DNA from: Prochlorococcaceae cyanobacterium ETNP18_MAG_14
GTDB lineage: Bacteria; Cyanobacteriota; Cyanobacteriia; PCC-6307; Cyanobiaceae
Reading direction: 5' to 3'
Length of the DNA stretch: 49,458 nt
Assembly: GCA_030741055.1 (NCBI GenBank)
Contig: JASLWC010000002.1
Coordinates: forward strand, 1-49,458
The position numbers and the translations under genes were made by a program. Under the pieces are notes generated by a model. It did not search any database and was not told the DNA's origin. It saw nothing but the letters and a program-made list of their open reading frames with translations. Below, piece after piece: positions 29,235 through 37,487 of this stretch (positions are counted from its first letter, which is position 1; each line of letters starts with the position of its first letter).

Positions 29235-29917
29235 TTCGGTTTGGGACCCTGCGACAACGACTGAATTCGAGAGTTCCAGAACCCTTAGGCCGCCGCCAGG
29301 CCTTGCGAATGATGGAGACTTCTTACCTTGCGGCTGCTTCAGCGCTGATCTGGGTGGCTCTCTATTACCTCCCTGTGGGCGGCCCATTGTTTCGGATGTC
29401 GTTGCCGTTGCCTCTAGCCCTGTTGCAAGTGCGTCGTGGTCCTAAGGCAGGCCTAGAGGGTGTTTCCCTGGCTGTGCTCCTGCTGGTGGCATTGATGGGT
29501 CCTGTTCGTGGTCCTTTGATGCTCTTTCCCTATGGCCTGCTTGCTTTTTGGCTGGGGTGGAGTTGGCATCGTGGCCTGAGCTGGTGGCTGAGTTGGGGTT
29601 GTGGGGCTTTGCTGGGAACAGCAGGTTTTTTAGTAAGGGTTGTAGCTCTTTCACTTTTGGTGGGTGAGAACCTTTGGGTGGTGATCACCAGAGCAGGAGC
29701 AGGTTTGCTTGATCGACTGGTGGATTGGTTCCACCTGCCCCTGGCTCCAGATCTCAATCATGTGCAGTTGATGGCCCTTGCTTTGGTGGTTTTTCAGGAG
29801 GTGATCTACGTGCTTCTTCTGCATGCACTGGCTTTCTGGATCTTCCCTCGCTTGCAGGGGCCGATTCCAGAGCCCCCCAGGCTTTTGCATGGCCTTGTTG
29901 CCCTCGATCCCCTTTGA
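29231..29917 (+). CDS. DUF2232 family integral membrane protein
   Basis: 228 residues from GTG 29231. There are about five or six hydrophobic helices, starting with TSYLAAASALIWVALYYLP. LPLPLALLQVRRGPKAGLEG is the cyanobacterial DUF2232 signature. The related region is found in the energy-coupling/substrate-uptake fold, so a transport or biogenesis role is possible, but the function is unknown. It overlaps the lipoprotein stop by 4 bp (GTGA) and is overlapped at its end by the UPF0284 gene (29 bp). These overlaps suggest one coupled transcript. Confidence 0.85.
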   Translation: MIRFGTLRQRLNSRVPEPLGRRQALRMMETSYLAAASALIWVALYYLPVGGPLFRMSLPLPLALLQVRRGPKAGLEGVSLAVLLLVALMGPVRGPLMLFPYGLLAFWLGWSWHRGLSWWLSWGCGALLGTAGFLVRVVALSLLVGENLWVVITRAGAGLLDRLVDWFHLPLAPDLNHVQLMALALVVFQEVIYVLLLHALAFWIFPRLQGPIPEPPRLLHGLVALDPL

Positions 29918-31133
29918 TGTTCAGCCGGGCACTCCCAGTAGGGGGCTGCCGCCAGGTTGTAAAGCTTTTGGTGCAAGGGCATCTCCTGCTGCAGTGGAAA
30001 GCTGGCTGAAGCCCTGGCGGGATAGGGGCAGTGACCTTTCCTTGTTGTTGGTGTTAGCGGGCACGCGTACGGCTGAGGTGGAGGGCATATCGGCGGCTGG
30101 TGCCTCATCAGCTTCTCGTCGTTACACAGCCGTGGCTGATGCGGAGTTGCTACTTAAGGGCGTTGATCGGCCAAGGCTGTGGCCACTCCCACCGCTTCCT
30201 GCTGGGATGTCACCGGCCCTAATTAGTTATGTTGCCGCTCGTTGGATTGGTGTGGATCCATTGGTAGCCGCAGTGGGTTTGCCTCTGCCGCCGCCCTTCC
30301 CACATCTGCGTCTAGAGGCGGCTGAGTTAGGTCCGGCTGCTTGCTTGAGCACTGGGGAGGCCATGGATCATTTGCGTGTGCAATCTCTTTGGCAGCGGGG
30401 ATTTTGTCTCGGCCGAGGGCTGCGTCGTCCATTGGTATTGGCTGAGTGTGTTCCTGGTGGAACGACCACGGCCCAGGCTGTGCTTACGGGGCTTGGCTTG
30501 CAGGTGGCTGGTCTGATTAGTGGCAGTGCCCGCCGGCCTGCCATGGTGTTGAAGCAGGAGTTGGTGGATCTTGGCTTACGTCAGGCGGCCTTAGGTTTTA
30601 ATCCTTCACCTCAGCGATTGCTTTCGGCTTTGGGAGATCCTTTTCAACCAATTGCTGTTGGGTTGATACTTGGCGCAAGAGAGGCAGGTCAGCCTGTATT
30701 GCTAGGCGGTGGCAGTCAGATGGTGGCAGTGTTGGCTCTGGCCCTGGCAGCGATAGAACCAGCTCGCCGACAGGATATTGCCGATGGGATTGCCTTGGGT
30801 ACTACCGCTTGGCTGGCGGAGGAGGTAAACCATTCAGACGGCAGGCCAGCTGCCCTGGCCTGTCTAGTCGATCGCGTCGGTGAGTATTTCGGTGTTCGCC
30901 TGCTTGGCTTGTCTACAGGGCTGCGTTTTCATCTCAGCAACCATCAGGCTCTTCAGGATTATGAGCTTGGACACGTCAAGGAAGGAGTTGGTGCTGGAGC
31001 ATTGGCGTTATTGGCTCAGCTTCAAGGGGCTTCTTGTCAGCAGCTTGTTGAGGCTTGTGATCAGTCAATGGATCAGTTGCTGAAGGTTTCTTCTTCTGGA
31101 GACTCTTGCTGCCCCGTAGGGTCTAATCCATGA
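29889..31133 (+). CDS. UPF0284 CobT-like phosphoribosyltransferase-fold protein
   Basis: 414 residues from ATG 29889 (MALLPSIPFDVQPG); an earlier in-frame start at 29823 is inside the DUF2232 gene. It matches the UPF0284/TIGR00303 family, related to nicotinate-nucleotide:dimethylbenzimidazole phosphoribosyltransferase (CobT). Visible signatures: LLLVLAGTRTAEVEGISAAG, VLAECVPGGTTTAQAVL, and PVLLGGGSQMVAVLALALAA. The substrate is unproven. Marine picocyanobacteria are reported to make pseudocobalamin, so a lower-ligand nucleotide step is a plausible but untested job. It overlaps the next gene by 4 bp (ATGA). Confidence 0.88.
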   Translation: MALLPSIPFDVQPGTPSRGLPPGCKAFGARASPAAVESWLKPWRDRGSDLSLLLVLAGTRTAEVEGISAAGASSASRRYTAVADAELLLKGVDRPRLWPLPPLPAGMSPALISYVAARWIGVDPLVAAVGLPLPPPFPHLRLEAAELGPAACLSTGEAMDHLRVQSLWQRGFCLGRGLRRPLVLAECVPGGTTTAQAVLTGLGLQVAGLISGSARRPAMVLKQELVDLGLRQAALGFNPSPQRLLSALGDPFQPIAVGLILGAREAGQPVLLGGGSQMVAVLALALAAIEPARRQDIADGIALGTTAWLAEEVNHSDGRPAALACLVDRVGEYFGVRLLGLSTGLRFHLSNHQALQDYELGHVKEGVGAGALALLAQLQGASCQQLVEACDQSMDQLLKVSSSGDSCCPVGSNP

Positions 31134-32152
31134 GGGGCACCATGCTGGGCGAAAGGGAGATTGGAAGAAGAGAGTTGCTCCGGCTGGGGTTGCTGGTTGG
31201 TTTAGTTGGCTTGACGGGTTGTGCTCGAGGCTCAGCATCTCCTTTGTTGAGAGCAACTCCGGAAACGTTGCCAAAGAAATGGCGGCGCATTTTGCCCAAG
31301 CCTTGGAGCTATAAGCCTCTAGATACAGATTTAGGTAGTCAGCCCTTTGGTTCGGCACTAGAGCAGGGTGCAGACCTGCTGGCGCTGGGCGATGGCTGGT
31401 TGGCCAGTTTGCCTGTAAAAGAACTGCAATCAATAAATGCGGCTGCGCTTCAAGATCGCTTTGATGATGTACAGGCGAGAAGTTTTATGGCGAGCTTGGG
31501 ACCAGCCCTTGGCTCGCGAGTGTTGCCTGTAGGGGTGAGTCCTTGGGTGTTGCTTTTTCGTCAGGGTGATCCCTGGCTATCGCAGGCAAGGTCTAGCTGG
31601 CAGGTTTTGTTGGATCCGGCTCTAAAGGGGCGGGTGGTTTTGCCTCAAAGTCCTCGGCTGGTGATGGCTCTAGCTGAGCGAATGGAGGTTCCTGATGGAT
31701 TGCGATTGCTGCGTACTCAGGCCTACGCCTCTGATGATCGGCAGGCTCTTAACTGGTTAATTCAGGGAAATGCTCGAGTAGCGGTACTGCCGCTCCAGCG
31801 TTGCTTGAACAGCTTGCGTCGTGATCCCAGGCTCAGCGTGGTGCTGCCCAATAGTGGGGCTCCATTGAACTGGACTGTTTTAGTCCGTTCTGCCATGACT
31901 CGGGAGCCAATACCCCAGTCATGGGTAGAGCAATCCTGGCAACAGCCTCTGCTAGGCCAGTTACTTGCTGGCGGTTGGATCCCTCCTTTGCCTCGCGCAG
32001 AATTGCATATTGCTTTAGCAACGATTCCCAAGTCATATCAATCGATTGTGTTGCCATCCCAGGAGGTTTGGTCACGTTGCTGGTCCTTGCCGCCGCTCAC
32101 ATCTGCTCAGCAGGTTGAGCTAGATCAACTTTGGCACCAATCAACCCCATAG
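31130..32152 (+). CDS. Tat-type lipoprotein resembling a periplasmic solute-binding protein
   Basis: 340 residues. The N-terminus has GRRELLRLGLLVGLVGLTGC, a twin-arginine segment, hydrophobic core and LTGC lipobox (a later ATG 31142 is possible). The rest has the type II solute-binding layout of PotD/Fe3+-binding proteins: LLALGDGWLASLP, GVSPWVLLFRQGDPW, then WQVLLDPALKGRVVLPQSPR and VAVLPLQRCLNSL. No ABC permease or ATPase is next to it, so the ligand is unknown. The start is coupled to the UPF0284 gene, and its end overlaps the aldo/keto reductase by 12 bp. Confidence 0.75.
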   Translation: MRGTMLGEREIGRRELLRLGLLVGLVGLTGCARGSASPLLRATPETLPKKWRRILPKPWSYKPLDTDLGSQPFGSALEQGADLLALGDGWLASLPVKELQSINAAALQDRFDDVQARSFMASLGPALGSRVLPVGVSPWVLLFRQGDPWLSQARSSWQVLLDPALKGRVVLPQSPRLVMALAERMEVPDGLRLLRTQAYASDDRQALNWLIQGNARVAVLPLQRCLNSLRRDPRLSVVLPNSGAPLNWTVLVRSAMTREPIPQSWVEQSWQQPLLGQLLAGGWIPPLPRAELHIALATIPKSYQSIVLPSQEVWSRCWSLPPLTSAQQVELDQLWHQSTP

Positions 32153-33277
32153 CCTGCGTCTTGGCGCGGCTGCCAAGCGTCGGTGCGTGTCAGCAAGGAG
32201 GTCAGGGATTGGAAGCTGATGTGGACAATGAGGCAGGCATTTGCCACAGCGTTTACAGGCGTTTCCATCAACGCTTTCCCACCAGTGTCCTGCGCGTCCG
32301 ATCAGGTTGTAGCGCTCCTGGGCAAAGGCTTGCAGGTCATGGCCGATGGCGAGGTTGCGCAGTCGTAATAGATCTGGGATGGGTACAGATTTTGGGCAGG
32401 GTAGGCAAGATCTGCACTGACCACAGCGGTTTTTACCTAGACGGTGCTCACCCTTCTCGCGAAGTTGTTTGAAGGCTCTTTGCTCGCGTTTATTCAGGGG
32501 ATTATTAGCGTTTGCTAACTGCGTTGCAAGTGTCAGATCCTCTGGTTGAGCAGCTCCAATGCTGAGGGTGCTGATCTCTGCGGCTAAAAGGTAGCGGTAG
32601 GCAAGTTCAAGGGGCGAGAATGGGCTGCAGTCTTCAACCAAGGTTGGGCTTGGGGCCTGTAGCCGTCCCCCTTTATCAGCAGGGGAAATTGCCATCACAC
32701 CCATGCCTGCGGCAAGGGCCTTTTGCGCCAGGGGCATGCGTGCGGGGTCGAGCAGGTGTAGATGCAGGCTGCAGAACTGAAAACGACCACTGGTTATGGC
32801 TGCCTCGATCAGGGGATACGCCCCATGGCTACTGAAGCCCACCTGGGTAACAAGATCCTCTTCTACAGCCCATTTTAGTAGCGCTGCCCCTTCTCCTTTT
32901 AGGGTCCATTCGAGGTGCTCAGGAAGATTGACGCCATGCACTGCAAGGTTGTGAAGCTTTCGCAGGCCGAGTCGATTCAATAGGCCATGCAATTGTCTTT
33001 GACCTTCTGCCAGAGTTAGGCCGGGTAAAAGTTTGCTGGTGATGACCCAGCCACCTGTTGGTGCTGCTTGGTTTTGCTGCAACTGTTGCAGAGCAATGCC
33101 AAGAAAACTTTCAGCTGGGCCATAGGCCGGGGCGGTTTCGATGTGGTTGATGCCAGCTGCCTGGGCAGCTTCAACAACTCCATACATTTGCTCTGCAGAG
33201 TCGATTGCCCTCATTGTTCCGAGGGTGAATAGGCTCACTTGCGGTCCCTGACCGAAGCGGCGGCGTACCGCGATCAT
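32141..33277 (-). CDS. Aldo/keto reductase with two C-terminal 4Fe-4S motifs
   Basis: 378 residues. Residues 1-270 form an aldo/keto reductase barrel (GINHIETAPAYGPAESFLGI, WVITSKLLPGLT, VGFSSHGAYPLIEAAI). The C-terminal 96 residues carry two cysteine clusters (285/288/291/294 and 341/344/347/351), the second as CKRCGKCLPHCP. This is the layout of ferredoxin-fused aldo/keto reductases that may take electrons other than from NADPH. The substrate is unknown. Its start is coupled by 4 bp (ATGA) to the DUF151 gene. The stop lies 12 bp inside the end of the convergent lipoprotein gene. Confidence 0.88.
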   Translation of the reverse strand: MIAVRRRFGQGPQVSLFTLGTMRAIDSAEQMYGVVEAAQAAGINHIETAPAYGPAESFLGIALQQLQQNQAAPTGGWVITSKLLPGLTLAEGQRQLHGLLNRLGLRKLHNLAVHGVNLPEHLEWTLKGEGAALLKWAVEEDLVTQVGFSSHGAYPLIEAAITSGRFQFCSLHLHLLDPARMPLAQKALAAGMGVMAISPADKGGRLQAPSPTLVEDCSPFSPLELAYRYLLAAEISTLSIGAAQPEDLTLATQLANANNPLNKREQRAFKQLREKGEHRLGKNRCGQCRSCLPCPKSVPIPDLLRLRNLAIGHDLQAFAQERYNLIGRAGHWWESVDGNACKRCGKCLPHCPHQLPIPDLLADTHRRLAAAPRRRLWG

Positions 33278-33885
33278 TCCTGGTGATCTGGATCTTGATC
33301 TGGTGAATCCAAGGGCTCTTCTGTTGCGGATTCACGGCTCTGGAGGTGGCGTATCAAAGCGGCAGGGCTCACCTCATCGAGAAACCGACGGAATTCACTT
33401 TGATCTTCTTCGTCGGCTTCGGCATCAACGGGAATTGATGCTTCGGCAACCACTTCTTCGAGCATCCAGATGCTGCACCCAGTGCGAACTGCAAGGGCGA
33501 TGGCGTCACTAGGACGAGCATCCATTTCAAGTGGCTGGGCTGATTCCTCGGGAATGTTCTCTACTTGCGGTTCTTCCTCCTGCTCCTGCTCTTGCTCTGG
33601 TGCTCTGAAACGAAGTTTGAGCACAGCTTGGAATGTGCTTTCTTCAATTGCGTGGATGATTACCCGCTCCAAATGAAGATTTCCTGCTTTGAGCAGGGCC
33701 ACCATGAGGTCGTGGCTGAGAGGTCGTGGTGGAGGCGAGTCTTGGATGCCGGCCATGATGTTGTGTGCCTGGGCTTGATCGATCCAGATCGGCACTTGCC
33801 TTCGCCCGGAGGGATCCCTAAGCAGCACGATTGGGCTGCGGCTGGACGCATCTAGGGCGAGACCGGCAACGCTCATCTCGACCAC
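33274..33885 (-). CDS. DUF151/bifunctional nuclease (BFN) domain protein
   Basis: 203 residues from GTG 33885, giving MVEMSVAGLALD, the usual family start, with GGAGG 8 nt upstream. An ATG at 33936 would add 17 residues. The BFN domain is visible: PIVLLRDPSGRRQVPIWIDQ, then NLHLERVIIHAIEESTFQAV and MDARPSDAIALAVRTGC. An acidic insert (EQEQEQEEEPQVENIPEE) interrupts it. Plant relatives have nuclease activity on DNA and RNA, but bacterial ones are uncharacterised. It is divergent from ribE with a 63-bp gap and is coupled to the aldo/keto reductase gene. Confidence 0.88.
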   Translation of the reverse strand: MVEMSVAGLALDASSRSPIVLLRDPSGRRQVPIWIDQAQAHNIMAGIQDSPPPRPLSHDLMVALLKAGNLHLERVIIHAIEESTFQAVLKLRFRAPEQEQEQEEEPQVENIPEESAQPLEMDARPSDAIALAVRTGCSIWMLEEVVAEASIPVDAEADEEDQSEFRRFLDEVSPAALIRHLQSRESATEEPLDSPDQDPDHQE

Positions 33886-33948
33886 CGAACCTTCCTCCCC
33901 CTTTTGTCCGATTATGACCAGTAGATCTTGCCGCATGCGGACGGGGCC

Positions 33949-34611
33949 ATGTTTACGGGGCTAGTTCAGGCGGTTGGAAGGGTGCAGCGTCGCGCTAAGG
34001 GTGTGTTGGTGGAAGGGTGTTCAGCTTTTGCTCCTCTGACAGAGGGAGACAGTGTTGCTGTTGATGGGGTTTGTCTCACGGTGGCGGAACTAATCGCGGA
34101 TGGTTTCCGCGCCGATGTCAGTGAGGAAACACTTAGTCGAACCACCCTTGGGCCTAAGGCGGATCGAGGTGGGGTTGTGAATCTTGAACCAGCGCTTCGT
34201 TTCTCCGACCGGCTTGGAGGGCATCTGGTTAGTGGCCATGTTGATGGTTCTGGTGAGGTGGTGGCATTGGAGGCTCGTTCGAAGTCTTGGCATTTGGAGG
34301 TGATTTGGCAGGATCCTGTTTTTGGACGCTATGTCTGCGAAAAAGCCAGCATTGCCTTGGATGGCATCAGTCTCACTGTGGCTGGATGCGTTGAAGACGG
34401 CAGTCGATTTTGGTTGGCGGTGATACCCCATACCTGGACCAGCACTTCACTACAACAGCTGAAGGTTGGAACTGTGGTGAATTTGGAGGCCGACCTTGTG
34501 GCCAAATACACCGAGCGGCTATTAGCAGGAGCTCCTCAATTTTTATCGTCAGGGAAAAGGGCCACCCCAGAGCTCTCTAAGGAGTGGTTGGCCAGCCAGG
34601 GGTGGAGCTGA
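33949..34611 (+). CDS. ribE: Riboflavin synthase alpha subunit
   Basis: 220 residues from ATG 33949, giving MFTGLVQAVG, the universal family start. It dismutates two 6,7-dimethyl-8-ribityllumazine to riboflavin as a homotrimer. Two lumazine-binding repeats are seen: DSVAVDGVCLTV with GGHLVSGHVDG in the first, and KASIALDGISLTVAGC with VNLEADLVAKYTERLL in the second. Length is normal. Other riboflavin genes are not adjacent. It is divergent from the BFN gene. Confidence 0.96.
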   Translation: MFTGLVQAVGRVQRRAKGVLVEGCSAFAPLTEGDSVAVDGVCLTVAELIADGFRADVSEETLSRTTLGPKADRGGVVNLEPALRFSDRLGGHLVSGHVDGSGEVVALEARSKSWHLEVIWQDPVFGRYVCEKASIALDGISLTVAGCVEDGSRFWLAVIPHTWTSTSLQQLKVGTVVNLEADLVAKYTERLLAGAPQFLSSGKRATPELSKEWLASQGWS

Positions 34612-34759
34612 CTTAATTACTTCCAGCTCAACCCCTCAGGGCAACAAACACCCTCCAGCCCTCGCTTGAAATCGTTAATAAGGTCTGCTGATTATGGCCA
34701 ATCTTCTGAATTCCTCCATCCTCGACATTTGCGAAGCAGAGATCCAGAAGATTGGCGAA

Positions 34760-35122
34760 TTACTTCTTGTCGTCTTCGTTGCTTAGGGGCAGCAACCAGA
34801 TAGCGCCTGACTCGCGATGAATTTCAATACGAAATTCCTGGCCTGGTTCTAGGCCAAGCCTTTTTGTATAGGCATGACCGATAAGCAGATTTCCGTTCCC
34901 GTGAACTCGAGTACGAAACTCTGCTTGACGGCCGCGAGAAGCACTACTTCCTCCATTGCTGGAGGGAAGTTTGTAGCCCTTAGCTTCCACTAGAGCTCGA
35001 TAAAAGCTCTTGCGTAAGACACGACCGCTGGGGCCCACATATCCGCAGCCACGAGCAATCTCATCCTCAGGACGGTTGCTGAGTGACCTGGCTTTGTCTA
35101 GAAGTTCTTTTCCGACAAGCAT
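34760..35122 (-). CDS. cyAbrB-family transcriptional regulator
   Basis: 120 residues from ATG 35122 (MLVGKELLDKARSL, the family start). A TTG at 35173 would add 17. It has the cyanobacterial AbrB pattern: EIARGCGYVGPSGRVLRKSF, FYRALVEAKGYKLP, then FRTRVHGNGNLLIGHAYTKR and LGLEPGQEFRIEI, the AbrB DNA-binding swapped-hairpin region at the C-terminus. cyAbrBs are global regulators of carbon/nitrogen and of heterocyst or stress genes; targets here are not known. It lies downstream of ctaE on the same strand, with a 95-bp gap. Confidence 0.9.
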   Translation of the reverse strand: MLVGKELLDKARSLSNRPEDEIARGCGYVGPSGRVLRKSFYRALVEAKGYKLPSSNGGSSASRGRQAEFRTRVHGNGNLLIGHAYTKRLGLEPGQEFRIEIHRESGAIWLLPLSNEDDKK

Positions 35123-35217
35123 TTTGCCAGTTTTATTCTTTTCGATTCTGACGAATTCCTTTAACTGTGGCAAGTGATTGTCTGAACTTTCTTTGCTTTA
35201 GATCTATTCCCTTTGAT

Positions 35218-35820
35218 TTAGAGAAGGTAGAAGATGATGAATAAGATCACCCAGATGCCGTCTACGAAGTGCCAGTAGAGCTCTGCGGCCTCTAGGGGAA
35301 AGGGGTTCTGGCTCGTGATGCGCCCACCGGATGAACGTGACTGCCACCACACAATCAGAATCATTAGCGCACCAAGGGTGACGTGTAGACCGTGGAAACC
35401 TGTTACGGCATAGAAGGTGCTGGCGTAAAGGTTGTCTGTAAGACCAAAGGGCAAGGTGAAATATTCCACCATCTGGCTTGCTAAAAAGGCCAGCCCAAGG
35501 CCAGCTGTAAGCAGTAACCAGCGCTGACACTGCTCTGCTTGGTCGCGCTTAAGGGCTTGTCCGGCGCGATGGAAGGTGGCGCTACTTACTAGAAGTAAAA
35601 CCGTATTTAGGGTTGGTAGGGGCAGCTCTAATTCATAGACCGCATCTGGAAGCAGGGGGTTGACGGCTCGAAAGGTGAGATAGGCGACAAAAAAACCTGC
35701 AAAGGTCATGCCGTCAGCTACCAGGAAGGTTGCTAGGCCAAATAGTCGGTGATCAGCATGTTCATGGTTTTCTGCAGCATGTTGATCAGAGTCATGGTTG
35801 ACTTTGGTGAGGGTTGTCAT
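35218..35820 (-). CDS. ctaE: Cytochrome c oxidase subunit III
   Basis: 200 residues with about five helices. Subunit III stabilises the catalytic subunit and supports proton uptake. Signatures are RLFGLATFLVADGMTFAGFF with the conserved acidic residue, FYAVTGFHGLHVTLGALMIL, and AAELYWHFVDGIWVILFIIF. The start overlaps the ctaD stop by 4 bp (ATGA), so ctaCDE form one coupled operon. Confidence 0.96.
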   Translation of the reverse strand: MTTLTKVNHDSDQHAAENHEHADHRLFGLATFLVADGMTFAGFFVAYLTFRAVNPLLPDAVYELELPLPTLNTVLLLVSSATFHRAGQALKRDQAEQCQRWLLLTAGLGLAFLASQMVEYFTLPFGLTDNLYASTFYAVTGFHGLHVTLGALMILIVWWQSRSSGGRITSQNPFPLEAAELYWHFVDGIWVILFIIFYLL

Positions 35821-37487
35821 TGGTCGCTGCTCCTGCGATCACTGTTATTGGTTGCGGTTTTTTGGAATTGCTCTTCAGTCACTCCATAGCCATATGGCTC
35901 GGTTACTAGAGGGGCTTCACCAGTCCAGTTTTCTACCGGTGGGGGAGAGCTGGTGAGCCATTCTGGAGTGAGTGCCTTCCAGGGGTTGTCGCCGGCAATC
36001 GGACCGTTTATTGCGCTTTGCACGACATTCCATAGGAAGGGCAAGGTGCTGAGGGCCATTAGTAAGGCTCCAGCGCTGCTGAGTTGATTGATGAAGGTGA
36101 ATTGGGGGTCATATTCAGCCACACGTCGCGGCATGCCATTGAGGCCGAGCCAGTGCTGAGGTGCAAAGCAGAGGTTGAAGCCGATGAAGGTGATTAGAAA
36201 GTGAAACCGCCCTAGATGTTCATTCAGCATGCGCCCGGTGATTTTTGGATACCAGTGATAGATGGCGGCAAAGATCACAAACACCGATCCGCCATAGACG
36301 ACGTAATGGAAATGAGCAACTACAAAGTAGGTGTCATGCACATGAATGTCGAAGGGGACTTGCGCAAGCATTACGCCAGTAATGCCACCGAAAACAAAGT
36401 TGACGATAAATCCACAAGAGAAAAGCACCGCACTATTTAGAGAGATGCGTCCTCCCCAGAGGGTTGCAAGCCAATTGAAGAACTTGATCCCAGTGGGTAC
36501 GGCAATAAATGAAGTAGCGATGGTAAAGAAGAGGCGCATCCATGGAGGTGTTCCACTGGTGAACATGTGGTGTGCCCACACGACTAGGCCGAGAACCACG
36601 ATGGTCATTATTGAGTACACCATTGTGGTGTAGCCAAATAGAGGCTTGCGGCAATGAGCAGGAAGGATTTCGCTTACTAAGCCGAAGGCTGGCAGCACCA
36701 TGATGTACACCGCCGGGTGGGAATAAAACCAGAACAGATGCTGGTAGACGACAGCATTCCCACCCAAGCCAGGATTGAAGAATCCTGTATGAACAACGAT
36801 ATCGAAACTTAAAAGGATCAGGGTTCCAGCCAGTACTGGAGTGGAGAGCACCACCAAAATGCTGGTGCCGAGCATTGCCCAGCAGTACATGGGTAGTTGC
36901 ATGAGCTTTAGGCCTGGTCGCCGCAGCTTGAGGATGGTGGCAATGAAGTTGATGCCACCGAAGATCGAGCTACCGCCGAGAAACAAAACACTCAAAATCC
37001 ATAGAATCTGTCCAGCGGCTGGTGTTGTGATACTTAGCGGTGGGTAGGCCGTCCAGCCGGACTGCGCGGCACCGGTTATGAAGTAGCTGCTGATAAGCAT
37101 CAAACCGGCTGGAGGAATCATCCAGAACGCCACTGCATTGAGCCGAGGGAAGGCCATGTCACGTGCTCCCACATAAAATGGAATCAGATAGTTGCCAAAG
37201 GCACCATTCACCACAGGCACGATCCATAGAAAGATCATCACGGTGCCGTGCAAGGTCAGAACTTGGTTGTAGACATCCCTGGCCATGAAGTCGGACATGG
37301 GGCTTGCCAGTTCGATCCTGATGGCGCCACCAAGTAATCCGCCTATCAAATAGAAGATGAATCCGCAGACCAAGTACTGCAGGCCAATCACCTTGTGGTC
37401 GAGGCTGAAACTGAAGTACCGCAGCCATCCAGTTGGTTGAAGATGGTCTAATTGCTCGTCGCTGGTGGGAGGGATTGCAGCAGTCAT
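35817..37487 (-). CDS. ctaD: Cytochrome c oxidase subunit I (A2-type haem-copper oxidase)
   Basis: 556 residues from ATG 37487, which overlaps the ctaC stop by 4 bp; an upstream frame to 37526 is less likely. Twelve helices hold haem a and the haem a3/CuB site. His80 in TLHGTVMIF is a haem ligand. The CuB/Tyr motif is YSHPAVY (255-261) rather than HPEVY. WAHHMFTSG and HDTYFVVAHFHYVVYGG supply the other ligands. The Tyr-Ser and missing Glu mark an A2-type proton pathway. The enzyme pumps protons while reducing O2. Confidence 0.97.
   Translation of the reverse strand: MTAAIPPTSDEQLDHLQPTGWLRYFSFSLDHKVIGLQYLVCGFIFYLIGGLLGGAIRIELASPMSDFMARDVYNQVLTLHGTVMIFLWIVPVVNGAFGNYLIPFYVGARDMAFPRLNAVAFWMIPPAGLMLISSYFITGAAQSGWTAYPPLSITTPAAGQILWILSVLFLGGSSIFGGINFIATILKLRRPGLKLMQLPMYCWAMLGTSILVVLSTPVLAGTLILLSFDIVVHTGFFNPGLGGNAVVYQHLFWFYSHPAVYIMVLPAFGLVSEILPAHCRKPLFGYTTMVYSIMTIVVLGLVVWAHHMFTSGTPPWMRLFFTIATSFIAVPTGIKFFNWLATLWGGRISLNSAVLFSCGFIVNFVFGGITGVMLAQVPFDIHVHDTYFVVAHFHYVVYGGSVFVIFAAIYHWYPKITGRMLNEHLGRFHFLITFIGFNLCFAPQHWLGLNGMPRRVAEYDPQFTFINQLSSAGALLMALSTLPFLWNVVQSAINGPIAGDNPWKALTPEWLTSSPPPVENWTGEAPLVTEPYGYGVTEEQFQKTATNNSDRRSSDQ

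Noticed and set aside
29823-29888. Upstream start for the UPF0284 gene
   Set aside because: It would extend into the DUF2232 coding region; the ATG at 29889 gives MALLPSIPFDV and only a 29-bp overlap.
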